Below are positions 51,744 through 61,281 of a stretch of 64,000 bases of DNA, piece after piece (positions within the stretch are counted from its first letter, which is position 1; each line of letters opens with the position of its first letter). The notes under the pieces were generated by a model. It was given only the letters and a program-made list of their open reading frames with translations. It ran no database searches and was not told the DNA's origin. The DNA is from CAWJPY01 sp963844865 (lineage in GTDB: Bacteria; Acidobacteriota; Thermoanaerobaculia; Thermoanaerobaculales; Sulfomarinibacteraceae): positions 1-64,000 of the forward strand of contig CAWJPY010000020.1 in assembly GCA_963844865.1 (NCBI GenBank), read 5' to 3'. A program made the translations under genes and the position numbers.

Positions 51744-53276
51744 TCACTCCCGCGACGCAGTGGTGGGAGCGGCCTCCTCCACCGGCGCGGTCTTCGCCTT
51801 CTCGTTCAGGCTGTCGTCGATGCCCGCGATCCGCTTCACCATCTCCTTGCGGCCCTCGATGTCGTACTGGCTGGTGATGGCGATGGACTCCATGATGGGC
51901 GAGCCGCCCCCGTGGTAGTTGCCCACCATGTTGATGCCGCCCGAAGCCGAGCACAGGACGTCGCCCATGTACATCCAGAACTTGGCCGCGTTCTCCGGGT
52001 GGACGTCGGGGTTGCGGGTGATGTACTTGAGGAGCAGGTCCCGGGTCTCGGGGTTGAGGAGGTCGCCCTCGTAGGGGAAGGTGGCCGGCATGCCGCCCGA
52101 GATGTCGGTGAGGATCTCGGCCTCCCGGTACACCGCCTCGCCGGTGAGGCAGCGGCCCACGTTGCAGTAGATGGAGTGGGGGATGTAGCTGCCGGGGCCG
52201 AAGGGCACCGAGCCCATGCCCGGGATGTACACCTCGGGCTTGCCCAGGTCGGAGGCGGTGTAGCCCGCGGCGTAGCCCAGCTCGGAGGTCATGATGATCT
52301 CGGCCAGCTTGTCGCGGACGTGGGAGGCCTTGGCGATGCCGTTGTACTCCGCCGCCAGGGCCGCCGTGCCCAGCAGGAGGTCGCCGATGGCCGGCTTGCA
52401 GCCGGAGTAGCTGTGGCGGTGGAAGAGGGCGAAGAGCAGGGCCAGGATGCCGCCCATCTGCCACTCCCCGGCCAGGAACACCCGCTCCCACGGGACGAAG
52501 CAGTCCTCGAAGATCATGTACGAGTCGGTGGCGCCGGGCGCGAAGCCGCGCCTGAGCTCCTTGCGGTCCCGCAGGTTGTGCACCGTCACCACCTGCTTGA
52601 GACCGTCCCAGTCGCCGGGGACGGCGAAGGCCACCGCCCAGTCCGCCTCCTCGGGGCGCAGCTGCCGGGTGGGCACCACCAGCACCTCGTCGGCCACCGC
52701 GGCCTCGGAGATGTGGACTTTGCAGCCGGACACCACGATCCCGTCGGGACGTCGCTCCGTGATGTGCACGTAGGCGTCGGGATCGGGCTGCTCGGCGGGC
52801 CGCAGCATGCGGTGGCCCTTGACGTCTGTCTGGGCGCAGCAGCCCACCAGGTCCTCGCGCTGGAAACGCTCCAGCCACTTCTTGAAGTTGGTGTGGTACG
52901 AGGTCTTGCCCTGATTCAGGCGGTCCGCCTCGTAGGACACGTTGTAGATGGCGTTGGTGGCGTCGATGCCCATGCAGCGCTGGATGCAGCCGCCCACCTT
53001 CTGACACAGGAACCGGGTCATGTCCTGCTTCTTGTGCAGGTCCCCCGTGGACTGGTGGATGTGGGTGAAGCGGTTGATCTTCTCCCCCGTGAGGTGGGAG
53101 ATCGCCGTGCACAGGCCCTCGTTCGCGGGCTTGAGCGCCTCATCGAAGGTGGTCCCCATCACCTCCAGGCAGGGCTGCATCATGTCGTCGGTGCGGGACA
53201 CCTTGCTCCCGCCCACGTACAGGTTGCGCTTCATCCGACCCAGGCGCTCGATGTACTGCTCCTTGGTCCTCAGCAT
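51744..53276 (-). CDS. abfD: 4-hydroxybutyryl-CoA dehydratase / vinylacetyl-CoA delta-isomerase
   Basis: 510 residues. All cluster ligands known from Clostridium aminobutyricum AbfD are visible at the same spacing: C97 and C101 (GGCIQRCMG) and H286-x6-C293 followed by Lys (FHRHSYSGCK). The fold is that of FAD-dependent acyl-CoA dehydrogenases (FEDCFVPWERVFLAGEW, MVGNYHGGGSP). It dehydrates 4-hydroxybutyryl-CoA to crotonyl-CoA using 4Fe-4S and FAD. No other 4-hydroxybutyrate gene is adjacent. Start ATG 53276 follows ggggaggtcgagcc; TATCAT near 53315-53320 may be the -10. Confidence 0.95.
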   Translation of the reverse strand: MLRTKEQYIERLGRMKRNLYVGGSKVSRTDDMMQPCLEVMGTTFDEALKPANEGLCTAISHLTGEKINRFTHIHQSTGDLHKKQDMTRFLCQKVGGCIQRCMGIDATNAIYNVSYEADRLNQGKTSYHTNFKKWLERFQREDLVGCCAQTDVKGHRMLRPAEQPDPDAYVHITERRPDGIVVSGCKVHISEAAVADEVLVVPTRQLRPEEADWAVAFAVPGDWDGLKQVVTVHNLRDRKELRRGFAPGATDSYMIFEDCFVPWERVFLAGEWQMGGILALLFALFHRHSYSGCKPAIGDLLLGTAALAAEYNGIAKASHVRDKLAEIIMTSELGYAAGYTASDLGKPEVYIPGMGSVPFGPGSYIPHSIYCNVGRCLTGEAVYREAEILTDISGGMPATFPYEGDLLNPETRDLLLKYITRNPDVHPENAAKFWMYMGDVLCSASGGINMVGNYHGGGSPIMESIAITSQYDIEGRKEMVKRIAGIDDSLNEKAKTAPVEEAAPTTASRE

Positions 53277-53743
53277 GGCTCGACCTCCCCGACGGGATCG
53301 CAGTAGTGATTCTTGATGATAGGGGAGTGGTCCCACCCTGTCCAGGAGGGAGGCGGCGGCACGTGGGCATGCCCTCGAGCAAGGGGACGAGATCGCGTGT
53401 ACGGCGAGCTGCGTCGGCGACAGCGGCAGTTCACAGTGGCCGGGACCGGCGTCAGCGGCCAGCGGCAGCGTCGCCGATCAGCGACCGGGGCAGCGAGCAG
53501 CGACCGCGACCGGCGGCGGCCGGCGGCAGCCTCCGCGACGCCCCGCAGTGATTCGCGACCATCTGCACGGGACGCTGTCGCCGGGCGCCGACCGCTGCCG
53601 CTGGACGCTGGCGCTGAACGCTGGCGCTGCCGCGGTCCGGCGGTCCTGTCGCCGCCGCTGACCACCGTCGTCGCCTGCGGAATAGGGGTCGCGGGGCGGC
53701 AGTTGCCAGGGGCAGGCTCGGGCCAGGCAAGGAGTGGAGCCAG
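53277..53743. repeat. 467-bp divergent gap with a ~300-bp F5 block
   Basis: 53400-53700 is the longest F5 block in the window (agcggcagttcacagtggccgg, gcgtcgccgatcagcgacc and so on; half in each orientation, changing to gctgccgctgg-type words after about 53590). The remainder carries the start regions of abfD and the kinase-like gene. No gene is supported. Confidence 0.7.
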
Positions 53744-54811
53744 ATGAGCGGCGGCCGCGACGTCATCGATCGTCCCCAGGGCCCCCGCCCCGGCGAGGAC
53801 CTGGACGTGGGGAAGGTGCTGCCCTTCCTCAGACACGCCCTCCCCGACGTGGAGGACGAGGCGGAGGTCCTGCAGTTCCCGGCCGGCTACTCCAACCTCA
53901 CCTACCTGCTGCGCGTCGGCGGGCGCGAGCTGGTGCTGCGGCGGCCGCCACCGGGGAGCAAGCCCGCCAGCGGGCACGACATGAAGCGCGAGTACACCAT
54001 CCTGGACGCGCTCCACGGCCACTACCCGTACTGCCCCAAACCCGTCCTCTACGTCGAAGATCCCGAGGCGCTGGGCTGCCCCTTCTACGTCATGGAGCGC
54101 ATCAGGGGGATCATCGTGCGCCGCTCGTTCCCGCCCCGGGCCGCGGACCACGAGACGGTCCGCGCGATCTGCGAAGGCCTGGTGGATGCCCTCGCCGAGC
54201 TCCACCTCCTGGACCGGGACGAGGTGGGGCTGTCCGGCCTCGGCCACCCGGAGGGCTACGTGGAGCGCCAGGTGGAGGGGTGGAGCCGGCGCTACCGTCG
54301 GGCACGGACGCCCGACGTGCCCGACTTCGAGGAGGTCATGTCCTGGCTGGCGCGCTGCAGACCGGTGGAGAGCCCGCGCCCGGCCATCATCCACAACGAC
54401 TTCAAGCTGGACAACGTGGTCCTGGATCCTCAGGACCCGCGGCGCCTCATCGGTGTCCTGGACTGGGAGATGGCCACCGTCGGCGATCCTCTCATGGACC
54501 TGGGCGAGACCCTCTCCTACTGGATCCAGGACGACGACCCCCCCGAGCTGAGGGGCCTCGCCATGACCCCCACCGACGCCCCCGGGGCCCTGCGGCGGGA
54601 GGAGATCATCCAGCGCTATGCGGCGGCCACGGGCTGCGCGGTGGACCACCTCGACTTCTACTACTGCTTCGGTCTTTTCCGGCTCGCCGTGATCTCCCAG
54701 CAGATCTACTACCGCTACTACAAGGGCCAGTCCCACGACCCGCGCTTCGGGATGCTGGGCTACTCGGTGCGCTGCCTGGAGAGCGTCTGCCGCAGCATCG
54801 TGGACGCGTAG
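53744..54811 (+). CDS. APH-family phosphotransferase, ACAD10/11-like
   Basis: 355 residues of the aminoglycoside-phosphotransferase/choline-kinase fold: FPAGYSNLTYLLRVGGRELVLRRPP (ATP site), catalytic loop IIHNDFKLDNVVLDP and DWEMATVGDPLMDLGETLSYW (metal-binding Asp). This subgroup occurs with acyl-CoA dehydrogenases and is thought to phosphorylate 4-hydroxyacyl-CoAs, which fits well with the divergent 4-hydroxybutyryl-CoA dehydratase; that functional link is inference. SD aaggag precedes ATG 53744. Confidence 0.9.
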   Translation: MSGGRDVIDRPQGPRPGEDLDVGKVLPFLRHALPDVEDEAEVLQFPAGYSNLTYLLRVGGRELVLRRPPPGSKPASGHDMKREYTILDALHGHYPYCPKPVLYVEDPEALGCPFYVMERIRGIIVRRSFPPRAADHETVRAICEGLVDALAELHLLDRDEVGLSGLGHPEGYVERQVEGWSRRYRRARTPDVPDFEEVMSWLARCRPVESPRPAIIHNDFKLDNVVLDPQDPRRLIGVLDWEMATVGDPLMDLGETLSYWIQDDDPPELRGLAMTPTDAPGALRREEIIQRYAAATGCAVDHLDFYYCFGLFRLAVISQQIYYRYYKGQSHDPRFGMLGYSVRCLESVCRSIVDA

Positions 54812-55355
54812 CGTCGGCGATCAGCGGCCGTGACCGCGAGCAGCGGCAGCGACGGCGATCCGCGACAGCGGACCGTGCCAGCGGCGGCGGAGTGAACGGC
54901 GTCGGCGACAGCAACCAGCGACCGCGGCAGCGACCGGGACCGCGCCCGTGATGATCCACGAGAGGCTTCGAGAGCACCAGAGAGGGTGAGAGGGTGCCTG
55001 GCACGCCGTCTTGATTCGACAGGACGCGGATCGCTGCATTCGAAAGCGTGCCTGGCACCCGCTCTGGCCTATCCGACGCGTAGGCAACGGCGACGCGCCG
55101 ATTCTTTCGGCGCGTTCCCCGAGGTTGCCACCGCTGACACTTTTCCGGTCCCCACGCGAGGCGCGGCCGGCACGCGTCGCTCCGGAAAAGTGTCACCAGT
55201 GGCACGCCCGAGGGACGCGCTGTTCTCTCGACGGCCGCTGCCCCCGTGAGCAGAGAGGGTGCCAGGCACCGTCACGATCGAGCCGAGAAGGGTAGACGCC
55301 GCATCTTCAACGGTGCCTGGCTCCCACTCTGGCAAACCCGACGCTTCTTCGAGCG
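54812..55355. repeat. 544-bp gap: F5 block, F2 (54977-55067), linker, F3 (55125-55204), F2 (55251-55332)
   Basis: The fullest composite in the window. F2 subfamily B is followed by the linker CGCGCCGATTCTTTCGGCGCG, itself a hairpin, then F3 with stem CTTTTCCGG/CCGGAAAAG, a conserved tail (gcacgcccgagggacgcgc), and a second F2 of subfamily A. 54812-54950 is F5. No gene is supported. Confidence 0.88.
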
Positions 55356-56798
55356 TCAATCCCCGGCCCAGATGGGAGGGTGTTTGCCTGCCCACGGGCG
55401 CGCCTCCTCCAATTGCGATGCCAGGCGGAAGAGAGTCGCCTCGTCGCCGTAGCGAGCGACGAACTGGACCCCGATGGGCAGACCATCGCCATTCCACGAC
55501 AGGGGCACCGACATGGCGGGCTGGCCGGTGATGTTGGCGATGGCGGTGTACGCGGCGAAGCGGGCGCCGCGCTCGAAGGCGGCCATGGGATCGTCCTCGG
55601 ACTGGGCGAGGGCGCCGAGGGGCAGGGGCGGCTCGGCCAGGGTGGGGGTGAGCCAGACGTCGAAGCTCCGCTGCCAGGCCGCCAGCCGGCGGGCGGCACC
55701 CTGCAGGCGTTGGACGGCGAGCAGGTAGTCGCCGCCGGTGAAGGTCCTGCCGAGCTCGTACAGGGCCCAGGTCAGGGGCTCGAAGAGCTCGCGCTCCGGG
55801 TGGCCGCCGTGGAGCGCGGCGGCGGCCGCCATGGTGCTGACCACGCTCGAGCTCCACACCACCGTGAAAGCCTGGGCGAGCATGCCGTCGCCGCCCAGAG
55901 AGGGGCTCGCCTCCACCACCTCGTGGCCGAGCTCGGAGCAGAGCGCGGCGGCATCTTCCACCGCGGCAACGCAGTCCGGGTGGGTGGTGTCGTCGGTGCC
56001 CCGTCCCTTGGTGACCGCGATCCGCAGGCGACCGCAGCGGCCGCCCACCTCGGCCGCGAAAGGACGCTCCGGCGGCTCCGGCCAGTAGGGCGCGCCCACG
56101 TCGGGACCCGAGGTGGCGTCGAGCAGCGCCGCCGAGTCGCGCACCGACCGGGTCAGGGCGTGCTCCTCGACGAGGCCGCCCATGACGTCGCCGAAGAGGG
56201 GGCCCTTGGGGTTGCGCTGGCGGGTCGGCTTGAGCCCGAAGAGGCCGCAGCAGGAGGCCGGGATGCGGATGGAGCCGCCGCCGTCGTTGCCGTGGGCCAT
56301 GGGCACCATGCCCGCGGCCACCGCCGCCGCCGAGCCGCCGCTGGAGCCGCCCGGAGTGCGGGCCGGGTCCCAGGGGTTGCGGCAGGGACCGAAGAGGGCG
56401 GGCTCGGTGGTGGGCACCAGCCCGAGCTCGGGGGTGTTGGTCTTGCCCAGGAGGACCAGGCCGGCCCGGCGCAGGCGGAGAACGAGCTCCGAGTCGTATT
56501 CTGAGACGTAGCCGGCAAATGCGCGCGACCCCAGGGTCAGGCGCGCGCCCCGGCAGGCGGCCAGCAGGTCCTTGACGAGGAACGGGACGCCGGTGAAGGG
56601 CCCTCGGGGCAGGTCCCCCAGGGCCAGCTCGCGGGCCTCCTCGTACATGGGCGTGACCACGGCATTGAGCCGCGGGTCCACCGCGGCGATGCGGGTGATC
56701 GCGGCCTCCACCAGCTCGTGGGGCGTCACCTCGCCGCGTTCGACCAACTCGGCCTGGGCGGTGGCGTCGACTCCCGCGAGCTCCTGGGCGAGGGACAT
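55356..56798 (-). CDS. Amidase (amidase-signature family)
   Basis: 480 residues with the Ser-cisSer-Lys triad: Lys in GVPFLVKDLLAAC, cis-Ser in TPGGSSGGSAAAVAAGMVP and nucleophile Ser in GNDGGGSIRIPASCCG. It hydrolyses a carboxamide; GatA is unlikely because gatB/gatC are absent and the sequence is closer to catabolic amidases (6-aminohexanoate or aryl-amide type). ATG 56798 follows gaggaggagccgcc; the frame is open further upstream but without homology. Divergent from the transhydrogenase. Confidence 0.9.
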   Translation of the reverse strand: MSLAQELAGVDATAQAELVERGEVTPHELVEAAITRIAAVDPRLNAVVTPMYEEARELALGDLPRGPFTGVPFLVKDLLAACRGARLTLGSRAFAGYVSEYDSELVLRLRRAGLVLLGKTNTPELGLVPTTEPALFGPCRNPWDPARTPGGSSGGSAAAVAAGMVPMAHGNDGGGSIRIPASCCGLFGLKPTRQRNPKGPLFGDVMGGLVEEHALTRSVRDSAALLDATSGPDVGAPYWPEPPERPFAAEVGGRCGRLRIAVTKGRGTDDTTHPDCVAAVEDAAALCSELGHEVVEASPSLGGDGMLAQAFTVVWSSSVVSTMAAAAALHGGHPERELFEPLTWALYELGRTFTGGDYLLAVQRLQGAARRLAAWQRSFDVWLTPTLAEPPLPLGALAQSEDDPMAAFERGARFAAYTAIANITGQPAMSVPLSWNGDGLPIGVQFVARYGDEATLFRLASQLEEARPWAGKHPPIWAGD

Positions 56799-56982
56799 GG
56801 CGGCTCCTCCTCGAGCGATCCCGGCGTGGGGCACCATAGCAGGACGCGCCATCGCCTTGCGCCTGGACGCGGGATCGAGCAGACTCCGGGGCACGGCCAA
56901 GGCGGTGGCGAGGATCCCCGGCGCCGGTGGGTCGACCGGCGGGTCAGGGTCGACCGGGGGCGGAGAGCCTCCTGGAGGTTGC

Positions 56983-58407
56983 ATGCGACGCTTCGACGCG
57001 ATCGTGCTCGGTTGCGGGCCCGGAGGGGAGCGTGCGGCCATCCAGGCGGCCAGGGCCGGACGCTCGGTGGCGGTGGTGGAGCAGGCCAACGTGGTGGGGG
57101 GGAACCGGGTCAACTGGGGGACCATCCCCTCCAAGACGCTGCGCGAGAGCGCCGTCTTCGTGCGCAACCTGACCCGGAACAAGATGGAGGGCATCCGGGT
57201 CGAGATCGCCGAGGAGATCACGGTCGCCGACTTCATGTATCGCGAGCGCCGGGTGGTGCAGCGGGAGCTGGAGCTGATCAACGAATCCCTGGCCCGGTAC
57301 CACGTGGAGGTCATCGAGGGTCACGGGCGCTTCGCCGACACCAACACCGTCACCGTCTCCGCTCCCGACGGCGAGGTGCGGGAGACGCTGGTCGGCGACG
57401 TCATCGTCATCGCCACCGGATCGCGCCCCAACCGCCCCCGGGACGTGCCCTTCGACGGCGAGCTGGTCTTCGACTCGGAGAGCATCCTGCACCTGCCGAG
57501 CATGCCCCGCTCCATGGTCGTCCTCGGCGCGGGGGTCGTCGGTGTGGAGTACGCCTCCATCTTCGCCGCCCTGGGCATCGCGGTGACCCTGGTGGACACC
57601 CGCGATCGGCTGCTGCCCTTCTTCGACAGGGAGATTGCCGGCGTGCTGGCCCACGAGCTGGAGCGGTCAGGCGTCACCACGGTCCACGAGCAGCACCACA
57701 CCACCATCGAACGCGTCACGGCCCCCCGTCCCCACGTGCGCTGCCACACCGATGCCTCGGAGGTGTTCGAGGCGGATGTCCTCCTGTACTGCGTGGGCCG
57801 CCAGGGCAACAGCGACGACATCGGCCTGGACGCTATCGGTCTGACGGCCAACCCCTACGGGCAGCTCCAGGTCAACGAGCACTACCAGACCGCCCACCCC
57901 CACATCTACGCCGTGGGCGACATCGTCGGCTACCCGGCCCTGGCCTCCACCTCCATGGAGCAGGGCCGGCGCGCCATTCGCCACGCCTTCGCGATCTCCG
58001 GTCCCAACCTGGCCGAGGACGAGCTCCCCTTCGCCATCTACTCCATCCCCGAGGTGAGCTACATCGGCCTCACCGAGGAGGCCCTCATCGAGCGCGGGGT
58101 CGAGTACGTGTCGGGGCGCGGCAACTACGACAAGAACCCGCGGGGGCAGATCATCGGCGACCGCTCCGGGCTGCTCAAGCTCCTGTTCTCCGTGGAAACC
58201 CTGGAGCTGCTGGGCGCCCACATCATCGGTTACAGCGCGTCGGAGCTCATCCACATCGCGCAGGCCTTCCTGCGCGCCCGGGCCACCGCCGTGGTCATCG
58301 CCGAGACGCTGTACAACTACCCGACCCTGTCCGACTGCTACCGGCACGCCGCCCAGGTCGCCCTGGCCGAGCACTACCGCCGCACCGGGCGCCAGGCTTG
58401 GGCGTGA
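56983..58407 (+). CDS. sthA: Soluble (Si-specific) NAD(P) transhydrogenase
   Basis: 474 residues of the flavin-disulfide-reductase fold. FAD site VLGCGPGGERAAIQAA, NAD site VVLGAGVVGVEYASIFAALG and C-terminal dimer domain. Where lipoamide dehydrogenase has CxxxxC, this has NRVNWGTIPSKTLRE, the mark of SthA. It balances NADPH and NADH in the cytoplasm. ATG 56983 has ctggagg nine bases upstream. The NfeD-like gene follows 18 bp later. Confidence 0.94.
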   Translation: MRRFDAIVLGCGPGGERAAIQAARAGRSVAVVEQANVVGGNRVNWGTIPSKTLRESAVFVRNLTRNKMEGIRVEIAEEITVADFMYRERRVVQRELELINESLARYHVEVIEGHGRFADTNTVTVSAPDGEVRETLVGDVIVIATGSRPNRPRDVPFDGELVFDSESILHLPSMPRSMVVLGAGVVGVEYASIFAALGIAVTLVDTRDRLLPFFDREIAGVLAHELERSGVTTVHEQHHTTIERVTAPRPHVRCHTDASEVFEADVLLYCVGRQGNSDDIGLDAIGLTANPYGQLQVNEHYQTAHPHIYAVGDIVGYPALASTSMEQGRRAIRHAFAISGPNLAEDELPFAIYSIPEVSYIGLTEEALIERGVEYVSGRGNYDKNPRGQIIGDRSGLLKLLFSVETLELLGAHIIGYSASELIHIAQAFLRARATAVVIAETLYNYPTLSDCYRHAAQVALAEHYRRTGRQAWA

Positions 58408-58425
58408 CGAGGCGGCGGGGAGAGG

Positions 58426-58749
58426 ATGGTCGCCACCTGGCTGCTCGTGCTCCTGGGCGGGTTCCTCCTCTTCGAGCTGGCCGAGCACGTTGTGCTGCCC
58501 CTCGTGCTGGCCTGGAAGATGAGGAAGCGGCGGTCCGTGAGCGGCGCCGAGGGCATGGTGGGCAAAGTCGTCCAGGTCAAGGCCTGGCGGGGCGGCGAGG
58601 GACAGGTGATGGTGGACGGCGAGCTCTGGACGGCCGTCTGTACTGCGGAGCTGGAGCCGGGCGATCGGGCGGTGGTGGAGAGGGTCGCGGGGCTCGTGCT
58701 TGAGCTCAACAGGCCTCCGGGAGAGGGACGCGCCGGGCGAGCCAGTTGA
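58426..58749 (+). CDS. NfeD-like membrane protein with OB domain
   Basis: 107 residues: one helix (LLVLLGGFLLFELAEHVVLP) and an OB-fold region (GMVGKVVQVKAWRGGEGQVMVDGELWTA), the C-terminal part of NfeD proteins. No partner SPFH/stomatin or ClpP-like protease gene is next to it. SD ggggagagg precedes ATG 58426; likely cotranscribed with sthA. Confidence 0.8.
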   Translation: MVATWLLVLLGGFLLFELAEHVVLPLVLAWKMRKRRSVSGAEGMVGKVVQVKAWRGGEGQVMVDGELWTAVCTAELEPGDRAVVERVAGLVLELNRPPGEGRAGRAS

Positions 58750-59144
58750 GGGCCGGGGTCCTGTGAAGCGGGGCTGTCAGCGGCGGCGACCGCGGACAGC
58801 GACCGCGATCGGTGTCAGCAATCAGGGACAGCGGCAGCGCTCTGCGACGGCGGTCAGCGGCGGTGATCCGCGTCCGGTTGCTGCAAGACCGGAACGACCG
58901 GGGGGGAGCACCTCTCTCGGGCGTTTCACTGGTGACGCTTTTCCGAGGGAGGGCGGACCGCCGCTGCGTCGCCCCCGGTCGGAAAAGTGTCAGCGGTGAC
59001 AACCGTGGGGGTGCGGTGGGAGAAGACCCTGTCGGTGCACCCTGCGATGTCAAAGCCGGTGCCAGGCACCCCGTCTTGATTTGAAAGGCACGCGGATCGC
59101 TCCCTCCGAACGGGTGCCTGGCACCGGCTCTTTCTCTGCAGACC
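58750..59144. repeat. 395-bp gap: F5 block, inverted F3 (58924-59002), F2 (59056-59131)
   Basis: 58758-58865 is F5. F3 is inverted; its inner stem TTTTCCGA/TCGGAAAA is a compensated variant of the CCGG stem found in other copies. F2 subfamily B follows (CCGGTGCCAGGCACC ... GGTGCCTGGCACCGG). No gene is supported. Confidence 0.82.
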
Positions 59145-60985
59145 TCAGAACCTGTACTCGCCGTCCCTCACGCGGGCGTGGATGTCGGGAGTGAGGGGCC
59201 GGTACGACGGCTCGCCGGGGAGGAGGACGAAGAGGGGGTCGGCGACCAGGGCCGGGTCGAACGCCTCGTTCCGGAGGCGCACCCGCTTGATCTTGTGGGT
59301 GGGGGTCGACTCGAGGTCGGAGCACAGGCGCAGGAACCTGGGCACCGCGTACGAAGGCAGGTAACGCTCGAGGTGGGAGGCGAGGCCCGCCAGGTCCAGG
59401 TGCTCGGACGTTCCCTCCGGGACGACGGCGATCATGCCGGCGCGCCCGTCTCCGCCGGGCATCGTCACGCCGTAGGCCGCCGCCAGCGCCACGCCGGGAA
59501 AGCTGTTCACCACCTTCTCGACCTCGGTGGTGGAGACGTTCTCCCCCTTCCAGCGGAAGGTGTCGCCGGTGCGGTCGGAGAACTGGACGTGGCCCCAGCC
59601 CATGGGGCGCACCAGGTCGCCGGTGTCGAACCATGCGTCGCCGGCGGCGAAGACGTCGTGCAGGATCTTGGTCTGGGTCGCCTCTGGGCTCGTGTAACCG
59701 GCGAAGGGGTTGGACGCGGAGATCTCGCCGAGGAGGAGACCGGCCTCGCCGACCTTCACCCGCTCCATCCACCCGCCTGGACCGCGCACCGGTTCCTCGT
59801 TGTCCACGTCGTAGCGGACCACGGCGTAGGGCACCAGGCAGACCCCCACCGTGCGGTCCAGGTTCAGCAGGTTCACGAAGTAGAGGTTGGACTCGGCGGC
59901 GCCGTAGATTTCGTAGACGTGGGTGATGCCGAACCGATGCTTGAAGGTGTCCCAGATGTCGGGGCGCAGGCCGTTGCCGATGACCTTGCGCAGGGGGTGG
60001 TCGCGGTCGTCGGGCCGCGGTGGCTGCTTCACCAGGTAGCGGCAAGCTCGCCCACGTAGCACCAGATGGTGGCGTCGAAGCGCCGCACGTCGTCGAGGAA
60101 GCGGCTGGCGCTGAACTTGCGCTGGATGGCGACGGCGGCGCCCCCCGCGAACACCGCCGGCCAGCTCAGGGCGATGGCGTTGGTGTGGAAGAAGGGCAGG
60201 GGCACGAACAGGGTGTCGCCCGGCTTGATGTCGAGCACCACCCGGCCGTTGAGGTAGCGGGACTTGACCAGCCGGCCGTGGGGGATGACCGCCGCCTTGG
60301 GCATGCCGCCGGTGGTGCCGGAGGTGAAGACGTAGGCGATGGGGTCCGACGGCGTCACCGTGGCCGTGGTGGGCGGATTGCCGCAGGGGCATGAGGCCGC
60401 CGCGGCGACGAGGTCGACGAAGCCCGCGGGCGTGGGTGTCTTGCCCCGGTCGGGCACCCAGAGGAGCGTCTGCTCCTCGCCGGGCGCCAGGTCCGGCAGC
60501 ACCTCCTGGAAGGGACCGAGCATCTCCTCGCCGATGACGAAGGCGCGGGCCGGGTTGAGGGCGAGGCAGTGGCGGAGGGAGTCGAGGCGGAGGTTGGTGT
60601 TGATCAAAGCGCTGACGGCGCCGATCTTGGCCAGGGCCGAGTAGATGACCAGCAGCTCCGCCCGGTTCTCCAGGACCACGGCCACCACGTCCCCCTTGCC
60701 GATGCCCAGGGACGTGAAGTGGTGAGCGTGCCGATTCGCCGCCGCGTTGAACTGGGCCCACGTGAGGTCGGTCTGAGGCGATTTGATGGCGGGGTGTGCG
60801 GGGTATGCCGCGGCGTTCTCCTCCAGCATGCTCCCCCAGGACTCCCGGTTCTCAGCGTCCACGCGCGCCATGCTGCGCAGGGCCGGGAGGATGCGGGGGA
60901 GCCGCCAGGAGAGGCGGAGGAGGGCGCCGAGAAAGCGGGGCAAGGACACGCGGGCGGCGGAGCTCGTCTGTGGCGCGTCGTCCAT
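59145..60985 (-). CDS. Long-chain acyl-CoA ligase, FATP/FadD6-type (one frameshift)
   Basis: About 613 residues after rejoining. AMP-binding motif YVFTSGTTGGMPKA, then IYGAAESNLYF, the adenylate Asp in WFDTGDLVRPMGWG and DRTGDTFRWKGENVSTTEV, the hinge of the very-long-chain acyl-CoA synthetase/FATP subgroup; catalytic Lys in HKIKRVRL. It activates fatty acids to acyl-CoA. A one-base shift near 60040-60048 separates CYVGEL from CRYLVKQPP. ATG 60985 follows gaggaggggga. The next gene in the same direction is not part of an operon. Confidence 0.9.
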
Positions 60986-61133
60986 CCGTCCCCCTCCTCG
61001 ACCCGCCGTCGGCTGCGGCGTGCAATCAATCTAGGGAGCGGCGCGGCAGGCGTCAAGAAGAGGCCGCAGGCGGCCCGTCGCTGCGCTCGGCGGTCATCGC
61101 AGTGATCAGCGAGGTCTCGCTCCGAGACCAGCG

Positions 61134-61212
61134 GAGAGGGCGCCAGACACGCCGTCTTGATTCGAGAGCCCACTCATCGCTTCATGGGAAAGCGTGCCTG
61201 GCACCCCCTCTG
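61134..61212. repeat. F2 repeat copy upstream of mazG
   Basis: Subfamily B: ggagagggcgccagacacgc on the left, GCGTGCCTGGCACCCCCTCTG on the right, centre cgtcttgattcgagagccc. The end lies 58 bp before the mazG promoter. Confidence 0.8.
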
Positions 61213-61269
61213 TCATCGCCGGAGCGTCTTCGTGCCACCATGTATCGATCGGCGACGGCGAAGCGAGAG

Positions 61270-61275
61270 TAAGAT
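61270..61275 (+). promoter_or_regulatory. -10 element (TAAGAT), leaderless start of mazG
   Basis: TAAGAT then cgcgcc then ATG 61282; same six-base gap as the other four cases. No SD. Confidence 0.45.
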
Positions 61276-61281
61276 CGCGCC

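Noticed and set aside
51744..53276. Ordinary acyl-CoA dehydrogenase or 4-hydroxyphenylacetate 3-monooxygenase (HpaB) identity
   Set aside because: The fold is shared, but the CxxxC and H-x6-C cluster ligands at AbfD spacing are specific for 4-hydroxybutyryl-CoA dehydratase.
55356..56798. Glu-tRNA amidotransferase subunit GatA
   Set aside because: No gatB or gatC nearby and the sequence around the triad is closer to catabolic amidases.
56983..58407. Dihydrolipoamide dehydrogenase or mercuric reductase
   Set aside because: The redox-active CxxxxC is missing; the segment reads NWGTIPSK as in soluble transhydrogenase.
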